From Deltaproteobacteria bacterium (lineage in GTDB: Bacteria > Desulfobacterota > Desulfuromonadia > Geobacterales > JAJYBI01), in contig JAJYBI010000027.1 of assembly GCA_021779095.1 (NCBI GenBank), positions 1 through 49,743 of the forward strand: 49,743 bases of DNA, in the 5' to 3' direction. The position numbers were made by a program, and so were the translations under genes. This document shows positions 14,800 through 24,895 of this stretch, one piece after another; position 1 is the stretch's first letter; the number at the start of each line of letters is the position of its first letter. Below the pieces are notes generated by a model. It was not told the origin of the DNA. It ran no database searches and saw nothing but the letters and a program-made list of their open reading frames with translations.

Positions 14800-16329
14800 C
14801 TATTCCGGTTTTTCCTCGATCCGCGGGAACAGCGGCTCCGCCTTGGCGATCACCGTGCCGGGGGCGAGCAACCCCCAGGCAAGGGCGGTATCGTTCGCCG
14901 GCGACGTCCAGCCGAGGCAGGAAAGCGCCTTTACGGCGGTTTTCGGCATGAAGGCGGACAACAGCGTGTTGACGATCCGCTGGGACTCCAGCAGGCAGTA
15001 CATGACCGTGGCGAGACGGTCTTTCTTGTCCGGGTCCTTGGCCAGCGTCCAGGGGGCGGTTTCGTCGATGTACTTGTTCCCCGCGGAGATCACCTCCCAG
15101 ATGCACTGGAGCGCCTTGCTGAACGCCTGCTCGTCCATGAGCCCATCCACCTGGTGCACCATCTCGACGGTCTTCGCCCGGTAGGCCTCGTCGATCTCCT
15201 GCAGGGCCGCCGGTTCCGGTACGACGCCGCCGAAATACTTGCTTGTCATGGCGGTGGAGCGGGACAAGAGGTTCCCCAGGTCGTTCGCCAGGTCCGAGTT
15301 GATCCGGTGTACGAGGGCGGTGTGGGAGAAGTCGCCGTCCAGGCCGAACGGCACCTCCCGCAGCAGGAAGTAGCGGACCGCGTCGACGCCGTACTTTTCG
15401 ATGAGCATGTTGGGTTCGACCACGTTCTGCAGGCTCTTGCTCATCTTCTGGCCTTCGACGGTCCACCAGCCGTGGGCGAACACCTTCCGGGGGAGGGGGA
15501 GTTCCGCCGCCATGAGGAAGGTCGGCCAGTAGACGGCATGGAACCGGAGGATGTCCTTGCCGATGAGGTGTACGTCCACCGGCCAGTAGGTGCCGAAGTT
15601 GCCGGCCTCGTCGGGATAGCCGAGGGCGGTGATGTAGTTGGTCAGGGCGTCGAACCAGACGTAGATGACGTGCTTGTCGTTGCCCGGCACCGGAATCCCC
15701 CAGGTGAACGAGGTCCGGGAGACGGAGAGGTCGCGCAGCCCCTCCTTGACGAAGGAGATGATCTCGTTGCGCCGCGACTTGGGCTGGATGAAATCTGGAT
15801 TTGCCTCGATATGGGCGAGCAGCTGGTCCTGGTACTTGCTCATCCGGAAGAAGTACGACTCCTCCTTCAGTTTGTCCACCGGGCGGTTGCAGTCGGGGCA
15901 CTTGCCGTCCATGAGCTGCGTCTCGGTCCAGAACGCCTCGCACGGCGTGCAGTACCAGTCCTCATATTCGCCGAGGTAGATGTCCCCCTTTTCCATGACC
16001 TTGGTGAACAGGTGGGAGACCCCCTTCTTGTGCCGTTCCTGGGTGGTCCGGATGAAGTCGGTATAGTCGATATCCAGCCTTTCCCAGAGAGACTGGAACC
16101 GTTTCACGACCCGGTCCGCCAGCTCCAGCGGGGTTTCGCCGGCGGAGTTCGCCGCCTTTTCCACCTTCTGGCCATGCTCGTCGGAGCCGGTGAGGAAGAA
16201 GACATCGTAGCCGCGCATCTTCTTGTACCGGGCGAGTACGTCGGCGGCGAGCGTCGTATAGGCGTGGCCGATGTGGGGCACGTCGTTGACGTAGTAGATC
16301 GGCGTGGTGATGTAGTAGGTGCGGTTCAT
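14800..16329 (-). CDS. metG: Methionine-tRNA ligase
   Basis: MetG charges tRNA-Met with methionine in the cytoplasm. The class I signature HIGH is at residues 19-22 and KMSKS near 296-300. A zinc knob with CTPC...CPDC lies around residues 127-146. At 509 residues it lacks the C-terminal dimerisation/tRNA-binding domain found in longer bacterial forms. The ATG overlaps the ricT stop (ATGA) and has GGAGA upstream. It is the last gene of the minus-strand operon and is followed by the terminator at 14735-14773. Confidence 0.95.
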   Translation of the reverse strand: MNRTYYITTPIYYVNDVPHIGHAYTTLAADVLARYKKMRGYDVFFLTGSDEHGQKVEKAANSAGETPLELADRVVKRFQSLWERLDIDYTDFIRTTQERHKKGVSHLFTKVMEKGDIYLGEYEDWYCTPCEAFWTETQLMDGKCPDCNRPVDKLKEESYFFRMSKYQDQLLAHIEANPDFIQPKSRRNEIISFVKEGLRDLSVSRTSFTWGIPVPGNDKHVIYVWFDALTNYITALGYPDEAGNFGTYWPVDVHLIGKDILRFHAVYWPTFLMAAELPLPRKVFAHGWWTVEGQKMSKSLQNVVEPNMLIEKYGVDAVRYFLLREVPFGLDGDFSHTALVHRINSDLANDLGNLLSRSTAMTSKYFGGVVPEPAALQEIDEAYRAKTVEMVHQVDGLMDEQAFSKALQCIWEVISAGNKYIDETAPWTLAKDPDKKDRLATVMYCLLESQRIVNTLLSAFMPKTAVKALSCLGWTSPANDTALAWGLLAPGTVIAKAEPLFPRIEEKPE

Positions 16330-17264
16330 GCTTTCTCCTTTTTGTCCTTGCCACGGTTGTCGGGGCGTCGCTCGCGACGGGGGCGGTCCGGTTTCTGTGA
16401 CGGTGCCTTCTGCTCCCTGGCCGCCTGCGGCTGTTCCTTCTGCCCCTTCCGCGGCCGGTCCGAGATCTGGCTCGGTTTGATGTCCGCCCCCTTGAGGACC
16501 ACCTCCTGGTTGTCTTCCGTCCGGATGGTTACGGTCCCCTCCAGGATGTTCTGCTTGACCACCTCACCATCGACCTGACCGCAGTGGACCCGTTTGCCGC
16601 ATTTGGGGAGACACTTCTTCAGGGCGCAGTAGGTGTCGAATTCGTAGCCAAGGCAGCAGAGGAGCCGGCCGCACTGCCCGGAGATCTTGGCCGGGTTGAG
16701 CGCGAGGTTCTGTTCCTTGGCCATCTTCACCGATACCGGTTCGAACTCGCGCAGGAACGACGAGCAGCAGAGCTCCCGCCCGCAGATACCGATCCCGCCG
16801 ACCATCTTCGATTCGTCGCGGACACCGATCTGCCGCATCTCGATGCGGGTATGGAACTCATGGGCCAGATCCTTCACCAGCTCGCGGAAGTCGATCCTGC
16901 CGTCCGCGGTGAAGTAGAATATCGCCTTGCTGCCATCGAACAGGTACTCCACCTTCACCAGCTTCATCTCCAGGTTCCGTTCCTGGATCTTCTTCACGCA
17001 ATAGAGATACGCCTCTTCCTCGCGGCCGGCGTTGCGTGCCAGGGTCGCCAGGTCGTCGGCGTGGGCCTTGCGGGTGACGCGCTTGACCCCCTCGGGGAGT
17101 GCCGAGTCCTCGAAGTCGCGCGGCGGGGTAACGACGGTGCCGATCCCCTTGCCGCGGTCGGTTTCGACGATGACCCGGTCGCCCTGCTTCAGTTCGAGGT
17201 TGCCGGACAGAAAGTCGTACAGCTTGCCAGCCGGCTGAAACTGTATCTTTACGAGAGTAGCCAC
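16326..17264 (-). CDS. ricT: PSP1-domain protein RicT (YaaT)
   Basis: This 312-residue PSP1 C-terminal-domain protein has the conserved cysteine-rich block CGRELCCSSF...QCGRLLCCLGYE...CLPKCG. In Bacillus, RicT with RicA and RicF forms an Fe-S complex that affects RNase Y-dependent mRNA maturation; the same role here is inferred from family only, since ricA and ricF are not nearby. The order holB-ricT is widely conserved. The GTG at 17264 is chosen because GGAGG lies four to five bases before it and homologues begin ATLVKIQF; the frame is open upstream. The last 50 residues are a basic, low-complexity tail (RPRRERRPDNRGKDKK). Confidence 0.88.
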   Translation of the reverse strand: MATLVKIQFQPAGKLYDFLSGNLELKQGDRVIVETDRGKGIGTVVTPPRDFEDSALPEGVKRVTRKAHADDLATLARNAGREEEAYLYCVKKIQERNLEMKLVKVEYLFDGSKAIFYFTADGRIDFRELVKDLAHEFHTRIEMRQIGVRDESKMVGGIGICGRELCCSSFLREFEPVSVKMAKEQNLALNPAKISGQCGRLLCCLGYEFDTYCALKKCLPKCGKRVHCGQVDGEVVKQNILEGTVTIRTEDNQEVVLKGADIKPSQISDRPRKGQKEQPQAAREQKAPSQKPDRPRRERRPDNRGKDKKEKA

Positions 17265-17325
17265 GTATCCTCCATGGATCTGTTGGGTTGCCCCGGTCCC
17301 GCCGGTTTCACCGGCAGACCGGACG

Positions 17326-18288
17326 TCAGCACTGCGCCAGACGGATGAAGAGCAGGTCGAGCGCAAGCCGTGTATTTGCATTGTACTGCAGCGCCTGTCG
17401 GGCGGCCATGACGCTGGCGATGCGCTTCATGACCCTGTCGGGGGTCAGTCGCGCCGCCTCCCGTTCGATAAGCGGCAGGAGGTCCCGGTTGGCGATGTCG
17501 CTGCCGCCGTACAGAAGCGTCTGGACATCGCGCAGGTACGAAACGAAGGTGTCCAGAATCGCCGCCGTATCGTTTTTTTCGGCGGAAATCCGTTCGGACA
17601 GCGTGAACAGTCCGGCGATGTCCGAAAGCGATACGGCGGAGAATTCGGCGATCCGGTCCTGTCGGTCGCTGAGCGTCTCCTGGCCGCATATCTCCAGCGC
17701 CTTGCCGATGCTGCCGCGTGCGACGGCTGCGGCGGTTACGGCCGTATCGGGAGCGACGCCCCGTTCGACCAGGCAATCGCGCACCGTGTCGTTCGAAAGG
17801 GGAGCGAACCTGAGCAGCTGGCAACGCGACCTGATGGTGGAGAGCACCGCGCTGGCGTCGGTGGTGAGCAGCACGATGACGGCGTTGCCCGGCGGTTCCT
17901 CGAGCGTTTTCAGCATGGCGTTGGCCGCGGAGATGTTCAGCTGTTCGGCGTCCTTGATGATGCAGGCCTTGCGGGACGCCTCGTAGGGGCGAAGGGAGAG
18001 CTCCTTCTGCAGCGCCCTGATCTGGTCTATCTTGATGAACGTGCCGTCCGGCTCCAGGAGGTGGAGGTCGGGATGGTTACCGGAGATCATCTTCCGGCAG
18101 GACGGACAGTCACCGCATCCGGTATTCGACGCGCAGAAGAGGGTCTGGATGAACGCAAGCGCGGTCGTGCGCCGGCCGCACCCCTCGATCCCCTCGAAGA
18201 GGTAGGCGTGTGCCGTCTTGCCGCTGTCGATGGACCGCCTGAGGACGGACACGCAGCGCTCATGTCCGAGGATACGCTCAAATGCCAT
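17326..18288 (-). CDS. holB: DNA polymerase III delta' subunit
   Basis: This 320-residue clamp-loader subunit contains the four-cysteine zinc module (C52, C58, C61, C64) and the sensor-like block MLKTLEEPPGNAVIVLLT. Its P-loop region GIEGCGRRT (33-41) has Arg in place of the ATP-binding Lys, in line with delta' subunits that do not use ATP. The ATG at 18288 overlaps the tmk end by 11 bp; the longer open frame upstream lies entirely inside tmk. The order tmk-holB-ricT is common in bacteria. Confidence 0.92.
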   Translation of the reverse strand: MAFERILGHERCVSVLRRSIDSGKTAHAYLFEGIEGCGRRTTALAFIQTLFCASNTGCGDCPSCRKMISGNHPDLHLLEPDGTFIKIDQIRALQKELSLRPYEASRKACIIKDAEQLNISAANAMLKTLEEPPGNAVIVLLTTDASAVLSTIRSRCQLLRFAPLSNDTVRDCLVERGVAPDTAVTAAAVARGSIGKALEICGQETLSDRQDRIAEFSAVSLSDIAGLFTLSERISAEKNDTAAILDTFVSYLRDVQTLLYGGSDIANRDLLPLIEREAARLTPDRVMKRIASVMAARQALQYNANTRLALDLLFIRLAQC

Positions 18289-18931
18289 GGTGTCTGCCGG
18301 TAAGCCAGGGCAGCACCGCCGTGGTGAGGTCGTCTTCGATCTCTTCGATGACGCGGTTGCCGTCCACGATGCGGAACCGGGCCGGTTCCGCCGCGGCGAG
18401 CGCGAGATAGCCGTCCCGGACACGACGGTGGAATTCGATGGATTCGAGCTCGAACCGCTCTTCGCGCTGTCCGGAGGTCGCATTGATCCGTGCGAGTGCC
18501 CGGTCGAGGCCGGTTTCCACGGGGCAGTCCAGGAGGATCGTGAGGTCGGGGGCGAGCCCCCCGGTGGCGATGTCGTTCAGCTGCCGGATGAGCTGCAGGT
18601 CGAGTCCGCGGCCGTACCCCTGGTAGGCGACCGTCGCGTCGAAGAACCGGTCGCACAAGACGTGCGTTCCGGCTGCGAGGGCGGGTCTGACGACCTCTTG
18701 CACGTGCTGTGTCCGTGCCGCCGCATAGAGGAGCAGTTCCGCCTCCGGGACCAGGGCGGAGTTCTTCGCGTCGAGCAGGATACCCCGAATCTCGTCGGCT
18801 ATGGGGCATCCCCCCGGTTCGCGCGTGACGATGAAGGGAATACCTGCTGCGGTCAGTCGTTCGGCGAGACGGCGCAGTTGGGTCGTCTTGCCGCACCCCT
18901 CGATCCCCTCGAATGTGATGAAACTGGCCAT
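18278..18931 (-). CDS. tmk: Thymidylate kinase
   Basis: This 217-residue enzyme phosphorylates dTMP to dTDP. It has a P-loop FEGIEGCGKTT (7-17), the TREPGG motif (36-41) and DRF near 92-94 with ATVAYQGYGRG. It is the first gene of the minus-strand operon, with a GGAG site upstream and a well-formed promoter at 18963-18991. Confidence 0.95.
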   Translation of the reverse strand: MASFITFEGIEGCGKTTQLRRLAERLTAAGIPFIVTREPGGCPIADEIRGILLDAKNSALVPEAELLLYAAARTQHVQEVVRPALAAGTHVLCDRFFDATVAYQGYGRGLDLQLIRQLNDIATGGLAPDLTILLDCPVETGLDRALARINATSGQREERFELESIEFHRRVRDGYLALAAAEPARFRIVDGNRVIEEIEDDLTTAVLPWLTGRHHGI

Positions 18932-18962
18932 GAATGCAGCTCCAGGCGGCTAAAGTAGCCGA

Positions 18963-18991
18963 ATTATAGGGGAGGGGGGGCAATTAATCAA
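18963..18991 (-). promoter_or_regulatory. Sigma-70-type promoter for tmk-holB-ricT-metG
   Basis: On the minus strand TTGATT (18991-18986) and a perfect TATAAT (18968-18963) are separated by 17 bases. The predicted start of transcription is near 18956, about 25 bases before the tmk ATG. The spacer is C-rich. Confidence 0.75.
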
Positions 18992-19020
18992 GAACTAATC
19001 CGGGCGGGCGGCCATAGCTG

Positions 19021-19049
19021 TTGATTAAATGGAAGTGGTTGGGTATACT
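19021..19049 (+). promoter_or_regulatory. Sigma-70-type promoter for rnc-era-der operon
   Basis: TTGATT (19021-19026) and TATACT (19044-19049) are 17 bases apart, divergent from the tmk promoter, with the two -35 hexamers about 30 bp apart. It implies a transcript start near 19056, so a coding start at 19029 is unlikely for rnc. Confidence 0.75.
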
Positions 19050-19118
19050 CGCACTTTTCAAAGAGCGGGAACGGAAACAGCCGCCGTGGGCGACCGTACG
19101 AACGCAGTCGGAGGTGGT

Positions 19119-19829
19119 GTGCAAGGCGATACGCTGGCCGAAGTGGAGAAGGCCATCCGTTACCGGTTCAGGGATCGCGGGCTGCTGCGTGAGGCGTTCA
19201 CCCACCGGTCCCATGCAAACGAAGCGGGGGACCGGCACCTGGTCGACAACGAGCGGCTGGAATTCCTCGGCGATGCGGTACTCGGCCTCTTGGTCGGACA
19301 TGCGCTGTACACCCGCTATCCCCGTGCCGACGAAGGCGAGCTGACCCGGCTCCGTTCCGCCATGGTGGACGAACCGGCCCTCGCCGGGATCGCGACCTCC
19401 CTGCGGCTCGGCGACCATCTGATCGTGGGGAAGGGGGCGGAGCGCGAGGGGGTGCGGCACAAGTCGTCCATCCAGTCCAGCCTGTTCGAGGCGCTGGTAG
19501 CGGCCGTCTATCTCGATGGCGGCCTGCGGGCGGTACGGCGGGTCTTTTCGGGCCATCTGCTGCAGCTGATGCCCGCCTCGGGAGACACCCCCGTCAGCCG
19601 CGACAGCAAATCGCAGCTGCAGGAGCTTTTGCAGGCGGAGGGGAAACCGCTGCCGGCCTATCGTCTGATCGCCGAGACCGGCCCCGACCACGACCGCACC
19701 TTTACGATGGAGGTGGTGTCGGATGGCGTGCCGCTGGGATCGGGGTGCGGACACAGCAAGAAAACCGCCGAACAGGCGGCTGCACGTGCCGCACTGCAGT
19801 CGTTGGATACGAGATGTCCGGACAGCTGA
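19119..19829 (+). CDS. rnc: Ribonuclease III
   Basis: RNase III processes rRNA precursors and other double-stranded RNA. The catalytic signature NERLEFLGDAVL is at residues 44-55, the second acidic site is in LFEALVAAVYLDGG, and a double-stranded-RNA-binding domain follows (about 160-230). The GTG at 19119 has GGAGG just upstream and lies downstream of the predicted transcript start; the in-frame ATG at 19029 falls inside the promoter. The length of 236 residues suits the family. Its end overlaps the radical SAM gene by 16 bp. Confidence 0.93.
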   Translation: MQGDTLAEVEKAIRYRFRDRGLLREAFTHRSHANEAGDRHLVDNERLEFLGDAVLGLLVGHALYTRYPRADEGELTRLRSAMVDEPALAGIATSLRLGDHLIVGKGAEREGVRHKSSIQSSLFEALVAAVYLDGGLRAVRRVFSGHLLQLMPASGDTPVSRDSKSQLQELLQAEGKPLPAYRLIAETGPDHDRTFTMEVVSDGVPLGSGCGHSKKTAEQAAARAALQSLDTRCPDS

Positions 19830-20875
19830 GCCCGGTCATCGTACCGTTTTTCATCTCGCACCGCGGGTGCCCGCACCGGTGCGTATACTGCGACCAGACC
19901 TCCCTGAACGGAAATGGCGGTGCGCTGCCGTCTCCGGCGGAGATCGGCGCGACCGTGCGGCGGTACCGTGAGTCGTCGCGCCGGCGTCAGGTCGAGGTCG
20001 CGTTTTACGGCGGGACCTTTACGGCACTGCCGACGGCCGACCAGAAGGCCCTGCTTGATGCCGTCCAGCCGTTTATCCGCTGCGGCGAGGTGTCGGGAAT
20101 CCGCCTTTCCACGCGGCCCGACGCACTGGACGATCCCTGCGCCGCGCTCCTTGCCGCCAGGGGGGTCACCCTGGTGGAGCTGGGGGCGCAGTCGCTGGAC
20201 GACGAGGTGCTGCGCCGCACCGAACGCGGGTACGGCAGCGGCGATATCGTTGCCGGCGTCGGCACCCTCCGGCGCAATGGCCTCAAGGTCGGGCTCCAGC
20301 TGATGCAGGGGCTTCCGGGGGACACGCCGGAGCGGTCGATCGTCTCCTGCGACGCGGCGTTGTCGCTCCAGCCGGACTGCCTGCGCCTCTATCCGACGGT
20401 CGTGCTGCAGGGGACGCGGCTTGCCGCCCTCTACGCCGCCGGGACGTATCGCCCCTTCGCCCTGGCGGAAGCGGTCTCCCTCTGCAAGCGGCTGCTGCTC
20501 GCCGCCCTGCGGCGGGGGGTACCGGTCATCCGGCTGGGGGTCCAGGCAAACGATGCGCTGCAGACCGGGTCCGCCATCGTTGCCGGGCCGTACCACCCCG
20601 CGTTTCGCCAGCTCGTCGAGGCGGAGATCTGTTTCGACGCACTGTCGCGCCAGCTTGATGCATGGGGAGGGGCCGGGCAGGTAACGATCGGCTGTGCACC
20701 GCAGGCCGTTTCCGCGGTCGTCGGCCAGAAGCGGGGCAACCTGGAGCGGCTCCGACAGCGGTACGGGGGGATGACGGTCGACATCCGGCAGATGCCGTCG
20801 CTCCACCGTCGGGAACTCCTGCTGGAGGCAGCGGGTTTCCGTCGCACGATCGACATGATTCATGATGTCCACTAA
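19814..20875 (+). CDS. Radical SAM protein, Elp3-like
   Basis: This 353-residue radical SAM enzyme has the cluster motif CPHRCVYC (C19, C23, C26) and a YGGTFTALP segment that binds SAM. Similarity in layout is to the Elp3/coproporphyrinogen-oxidase-like branch, without an acetyltransferase domain. The substrate is unknown. It overlaps rnc by 16 bp and is followed by era, an order I recall from Geobacter genomes. The second half has no recognised motif. Confidence 0.8.
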   Translation: MSGQLSPVIVPFFISHRGCPHRCVYCDQTSLNGNGGALPSPAEIGATVRRYRESSRRRQVEVAFYGGTFTALPTADQKALLDAVQPFIRCGEVSGIRLSTRPDALDDPCAALLAARGVTLVELGAQSLDDEVLRRTERGYGSGDIVAGVGTLRRNGLKVGLQLMQGLPGDTPERSIVSCDAALSLQPDCLRLYPTVVLQGTRLAALYAAGTYRPFALAEAVSLCKRLLLAALRRGVPVIRLGVQANDALQTGSAIVAGPYHPAFRQLVEAEICFDALSRQLDAWGGAGQVTIGCAPQAVSAVVGQKRGNLERLRQRYGGMTVDIRQMPSLHRRELLLEAAGFRRTIDMIHDVH

Positions 20876-20894
20876 ACATAACAGAGAGCAGAGC

Positions 20895-21791
20895 GTGACC
20901 GACAAACCGTTCCATTCCGGGTTCGTTTCCATCATCGGCCGTCCCAACGTGGGCAAGTCGACCCTGATGAACCGTATCCTCGGCGAAAAGATCGTCATTA
21001 CCTCAGACAAACCCCAGACGACCCGCAACCGGATCCAGGGGATCTGCAACGTCCCCGGCGGCCAGATCGTCTTCGTCGATACCCCGGGAATCCATTCCCC
21101 CCATTCGCGTCTCAACCGGTACATGGTCGATACGGCAATCGCATCCCTGCAGGGGGTGGACGCGGTGCTGCTGCTGGTCGAGGCGAAGGACAAGCCGCCG
21201 GCCCAGCGGGCCATGATCGAGGAGCTCACCGGCAAGGCGGACGCACCGGTGCTCTTGGTCATCAACAAGATCGACACCGTCCCGCCGGAAGAGCTGCTCG
21301 CCACCATCGCCGCCTACGGGGCGATGCATCCGTTCCGCGAGATCGTTCCCGTCTCCGCCTTCACGGGGGACGGGGTGGACCGCCTCGTGCAGCTCGTCCA
21401 TGGCACCCTTCCGGAGGGGCCGGCCTATTTCCCCGACGATATCCTGACGGATCTTCCCGAGCGGTTCGTCGTCGCGGAGATCATCCGGGAGAAGGTGTTC
21501 CGCCTGACCCGGGACGAGGTCCCCTACGCCGTCGCGGTGCTGGTGGACAGCTTCAAGGAACGGGACGACGGCAGTCTCGTCTCCATCTCCGCCACCATCC
21601 ATGTGGAGCGGGATTCCCAGAAGGGGATCGTCATCGGCAGGCGCGGCGACATGCTGAAACGGATCGGGACGCAGTCCCGTCACGAGATAGAACGGCTCCT
21701 GGGGTGCAAGGTGTTCCTGGAGCTGTTCGTAAAGGTGCAGAAGGACTGGAGCGAGAATCCCCGCCTGCTGCGGGAGTTTGGATACGAATGA
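20895..21791 (+). CDS. era: GTPase Era
   Basis: Era is a GTPase that binds the 3' end of 16S rRNA in 30S maturation. It has G1 GRPNVGKS, G3 DTPG, G4 NKID and a C-terminal KH domain with [13 protein letters not shown]. The GTG at 20895 gives the usual N-terminus ([14 protein letters not shown]); ATGs at 20862 and 20865 would add eleven or ten residues and overlap the previous gene. None has a strong ribosome-binding site, so the start is the least certain part. The stop overlaps the der start (ATGA). Confidence 0.93.
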   Translation: MTDKPFHSGFVSIIGRPNVGKSTLMNRILGEKIVITSDKPQTTRNRIQGICNVPGGQIVFVDTPGIHSPHSRLNRYMVDTAIASLQGVDAVLLLVEAKDKPPAQRAMIEELTGKADAPVLLVINKIDTVPPEELLATIAAYGAMHPFREIVPVSAFTGDGVDRLVQLVHGTLPEGPAYFPDDILTDLPERFVVAEIIREKVFRLTRDEVPYAVAVLVDSFKERDDGSLVSISATIHVERDSQKGIVIGRRGDMLKRIGTQSRHEIERLLGCKVFLELFVKVQKDWSENPRLLREFGYE

Positions 21792-23101
21792 AACCTGTCA
21801 TCGCAATCGTCGGGCGCCCCAATGTGGGGAAATCTACACTCTTCAACCGCCTGGTGGGACGGCGCAAGGCCATGGTGGACGACATGCCCGGGGTCACCCG
21901 GGACCGGAACTATGCCACCGTCACCCGGTTCGACCGTCCGTTCATCCTGATCGACACCGGCGGCTTCGAGCCGGTCACCTCCGACCTGATGCTGCAGCAG
22001 ATGCGCGAGCAGTCCCAGCTCGCCATGGAAGAGGCGGACATCATCCTGTTCGTCATGAGCGGTCGCGACGGACTGACACCCGCCGACACCGAGGTAGTGG
22101 AGATGCTGCGGCGGGTGGACAAGCCGGTCCTCTATCTCGTCAACAAGGTTGACGGCGAGAAGCAGGAGCAGGATGCCTGCGAGTTCTACTCCCTCGGTAT
22201 CGAGCGGTTATATACCCTCTCCGCCGAGCATAACCGGGGGGTCGGCGACATGATGGACGACCTCATGGAACTGCTGCCGGAGAGTGGCGACGAGGAGAGG
22301 GACGACGAGGTCACCCGCGTCGCCGTGGTCGGCCGGCCGAACGTGGGGAAGTCGTCGCTGGTGAACAAACTTCTGGGGTACGAGCGGGTCGTGGCAAACC
22401 CGGAGGCCGGCACGACCCGCGACTCCATCGATACGCCGTTTCTGCATCAGGACCGACGGTACCTCCTGATCGACACCGCCGGTATCCGTCGCAAGGGGCT
22501 CACGGTCAGGAAGATCGAGAAGTACAGCGTCGTGGACGCGCTGCGCAGCATCGAGCGGGCGGACGTGGTGCTGATCGTCCTCAATGCCGAGGAGGGGGTG
22601 ACGGAACAGGATGCGCGCATCGCCGGCTATGCCTACGAGGCGGGCAAGGCCTGCATCTTCGTGGTCAACAAGTGGGACGCGCTTTCAAAGGACAACTCCA
22701 CGGTGGGGACCTACGTCGAGACCATCCGGCGCGAGTTCAAGTACCTGCCGTTTGCCCCCATCCTGTTCGTTTCCGCGAAGACCGGCCAGCGCGTCGCCAA
22801 GATCATGAACGAGGTGGACGTGGTGATGGCGCAGTACGCGAAACGCGTTTCCACCTCCGAGCTGAACAAGGTCTTCAGTGAGGCCACGGACACGCACCAC
22901 GCTCCCATGTCCCACGGCCGGCGGGTAAAGTTCTACTACGCCACCCAGGTGGGGATCAAGCCGCCCACGTTCGTCGTCTTCACCAATCAGCCCGACGGAA
23001 TCCACTTCTCCTACGAGCGGTATCTGTCGAACTGCTTCAGGGAGGCCTTCGGCTTCAACGGCACGCCGTTGAGGCTGATATTCAGGGGACGGGAGAGGTA
23101 A
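21788..23101 (+). CDS. der: Ribosome biogenesis GTPase Der (EngA)
   Basis: This 437-residue protein has two tandem G domains, the hallmark of Der: [18 protein letters not shown] and NKVD in the first, and [18 protein letters not shown] and NKWD in the second. A KH-like C-terminal domain follows. It acts in 50S subunit assembly. The ATG at 21788 overlaps the era stop by 4 bp, and frame upstream of it lies within era. It is the last gene of the rnc operon. Confidence 0.95.
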   Translation: MKPVIAIVGRPNVGKSTLFNRLVGRRKAMVDDMPGVTRDRNYATVTRFDRPFILIDTGGFEPVTSDLMLQQMREQSQLAMEEADIILFVMSGRDGLTPADTEVVEMLRRVDKPVLYLVNKVDGEKQEQDACEFYSLGIERLYTLSAEHNRGVGDMMDDLMELLPESGDEERDDEVTRVAVVGRPNVGKSSLVNKLLGYERVVANPEAGTTRDSIDTPFLHQDRRYLLIDTAGIRRKGLTVRKIEKYSVVDALRSIERADVVLIVLNAEEGVTEQDARIAGYAYEAGKACIFVVNKWDALSKDNSTVGTYVETIRREFKYLPFAPILFVSAKTGQRVAKIMNEVDVVMAQYAKRVSTSELNKVFSEATDTHHAPMSHGRRVKFYYATQVGIKPPTFVVFTNQPDGIHFSYERYLSNCFREAFGFNGTPLRLIFRGRER

Positions 23102-23117
23102 TCCCTGCGTAATCTGC

Positions 23118-23146
23118 TTTACTTGCAAGGGGGGATGGTTTATGAT
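23118..23146 (+). promoter_or_regulatory. Candidate promoter of the chemosensory operon
   Basis: TTTACT (23118-23123) and TATGAT (23141-23146) are 17 bases apart in the 93-bp gap after der. No other gap of similar length occurs before 36,097, so this may drive most of the cluster. The -35 box matches the consensus in four of six positions. Confidence 0.5.
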
Positions 23147-23194
23147 TAACGCCGTTTTATCCCGAAAAACCGGTATCGGGACTCCGGCTGCCGT

Positions 23195-24895
23195 ATGAGC
23201 CTGGTCGGGAGTCTCGAAGACCTCGGGCTCGGGGAGATCCTCCAGATCGTCAGCCTGAGCAGGAAGTCCGGCATCCTGTCGATGCACAGCAGGGGGCGCG
23301 AGGGACGGATCGTTTTCCGTAACGGCCAGGTCATCCGCGCCAGCTCCAGCAGCTTTCAGCAGAACCTCGGCGAGGTGCTGGTACAGAAGGGGATCATCGA
23401 TCTCTCCATTCTGCGCCAGGCGCTGCAGATCCAGAAGGACGACGGGTTCAGGGATCGGATCGGGGCCATCCTGACCCGGAGTTTCGGTATACCCGCGGAG
23501 TCGATCGAGAACGTCGTTCGCGGCCAGGTCGAGGACGTCGTCTATTCACTGTTCGTATGGGCCGAGGGGAACTTCGAGTTCGAGGCCCAGGAGACGGGAG
23601 ACGTCATCGACAACACCCGTCTCGACCCGGTGCAGTTCATGCTCGACCAGGGGCTCAACCCGCAGTTCCTGGCCATGGAAGGCACCCGCATCATCGACGA
23701 GAAGCGGCATCGGGGTGAGATCGTCGACGCATTCGCCCCGCCGGCCTCGACCGAACCGGTGCTTGAGCCTGACGTCGATCTTGCCTTTGACCTCTTGCAT
23801 GTTGCCAAGGATGCGGTTGTCGCACACCTGGTGTGCGGCGACAGCAATCCCGGCAGTCTGTATGTTCTCGTGGATGACGATCCGGTCGCCCGGGATGTCC
23901 TTGCGGGTTTCCTCGCCACGACCGGCTGCGAGGTGCATGCGCTCGTGACGAGCGAGGATGCGCTGATCCTGACCGATACCATGTACCGGGAGGGGAAGCG
24001 CCCCACCGTTCTGGTCGACCTGATCATGCCGAAGATGGACGGGACGGGAATCCTTGGCGGGCTCGAACTCCTGGAGCTGCTCTATCACAACTTTGCCGAC
24101 CTGCATGTCCTCGTCCTGGGAGAGTACCGGAACCGCGAGGCGGAACGGACGATCAGGTCGTATGGCTATTCGTTTCTGCTCAAACCGCGCAGATCCGACT
24201 ATGCCAACCCCCAGGTGCTGCCGGAGTTCCGCGGGACGTTCCTGGGAGCCCTCGAACGGGTCAGGCACGGCGAGGTTCTGTCCGCGCTCGGCGACAAGGT
24301 TGATATCGGCGATGAGCTGCGGCTCGAACTGGGGGACGAGCCAGATGAAAGGCACGCTGCCGTCTCCAGTACCGGCGTCTCGCTGCTGCGGGCGATGCTT
24401 GAGGAGCTGAACGATCCGACCCTCGGGGGAGGGGTCATCCTGCTCGTTCTCAGGTTTGCGTCGGAATTCATGAGCCGTGCTGTCGTGTTCGGCGTCAGGC
24501 CGGATGTCATCACCGGTCTGGGGCAATTCGGTATCGAAGACGAAGAGGGACATGCGGATCTCAGAATCCGTAACCTCTCGATCCCGCTTGCGGGAGATTC
24601 TCTGCTCAGGACCGTTATCGAGTCGGTGCAGCCGCTGAAATGCGGGGCAGGCACCGCAGATCTCGATCGATTCCTGATCGACCAGCTCGGCGGCGGCACC
24701 CCGGACGAGCTCTTCATCGGACCGATCCTCAGCGAGGGTAGCGTGGTCGCGGTGCTGTACGGCGACAATCTTCCGGAGAAGAAGCCGATCGGCGATACGG
24801 ATTCGCTCGAAATATTCCTCTCCCAGGCCGGGATCGCCATGGAAAAGGCGTTGCTGCTGCGCAGACTGAAGGACAAGGACCAGGAGGCGGCGTGA
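23195..24895 (+). CDS. DUF4388 / receiver / C-terminal sensor-like protein
   Basis: This 566-residue protein has an N-terminal DUF4388 (PATAN-like) domain (residues 1-155; SLEDLGLGEILQIVSLSRKSG is typical). A receiver domain (about 222-335) follows, with LVDDDP, the phospho-acceptor Asp275 in VLVDLIMPKMDG and Lys330. The C-terminal part (about 360-560) ends in LSQAGIAMEKALLL and looks GAF-like. DUF4388 proteins are signalling adaptors in delta-proteobacteria and cyanobacteria. It opens the chemosensory operon and overlaps the next cheY by 4 bp. The output is unknown. Confidence 0.75.
   Translation: MSLVGSLEDLGLGEILQIVSLSRKSGILSMHSRGREGRIVFRNGQVIRASSSSFQQNLGEVLVQKGIIDLSILRQALQIQKDDGFRDRIGAILTRSFGIPAESIENVVRGQVEDVVYSLFVWAEGNFEFEAQETGDVIDNTRLDPVQFMLDQGLNPQFLAMEGTRIIDEKRHRGEIVDAFAPPASTEPVLEPDVDLAFDLLHVAKDAVVAHLVCGDSNPGSLYVLVDDDPVARDVLAGFLATTGCEVHALVTSEDALILTDTMYREGKRPTVLVDLIMPKMDGTGILGGLELLELLYHNFADLHVLVLGEYRNREAERTIRSYGYSFLLKPRRSDYANPQVLPEFRGTFLGALERVRHGEVLSALGDKVDIGDELRLELGDEPDERHAAVSSTGVSLLRAMLEELNDPTLGGGVILLVLRFASEFMSRAVVFGVRPDVITGLGQFGIEDEEGHADLRIRNLSIPLAGDSLLRTVIESVQPLKCGAGTADLDRFLIDQLGGGTPDELFIGPILSEGSVVAVLYGDNLPEKKPIGDTDSLEIFLSQAGIAMEKALLLRRLKDKDQEAA

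Noticed and set aside
14776..16578. Open frame of 600 codons antisense to metG
   Set aside because: It overlaps a clear synthetase gene with all motifs; the product has a composition typical of antisense GC-rich shadow frames.
19658..21307. Open frame of 549 codons antisense to the radical SAM and era genes
   Set aside because: Spans parts of three real genes and shows no protein family features.
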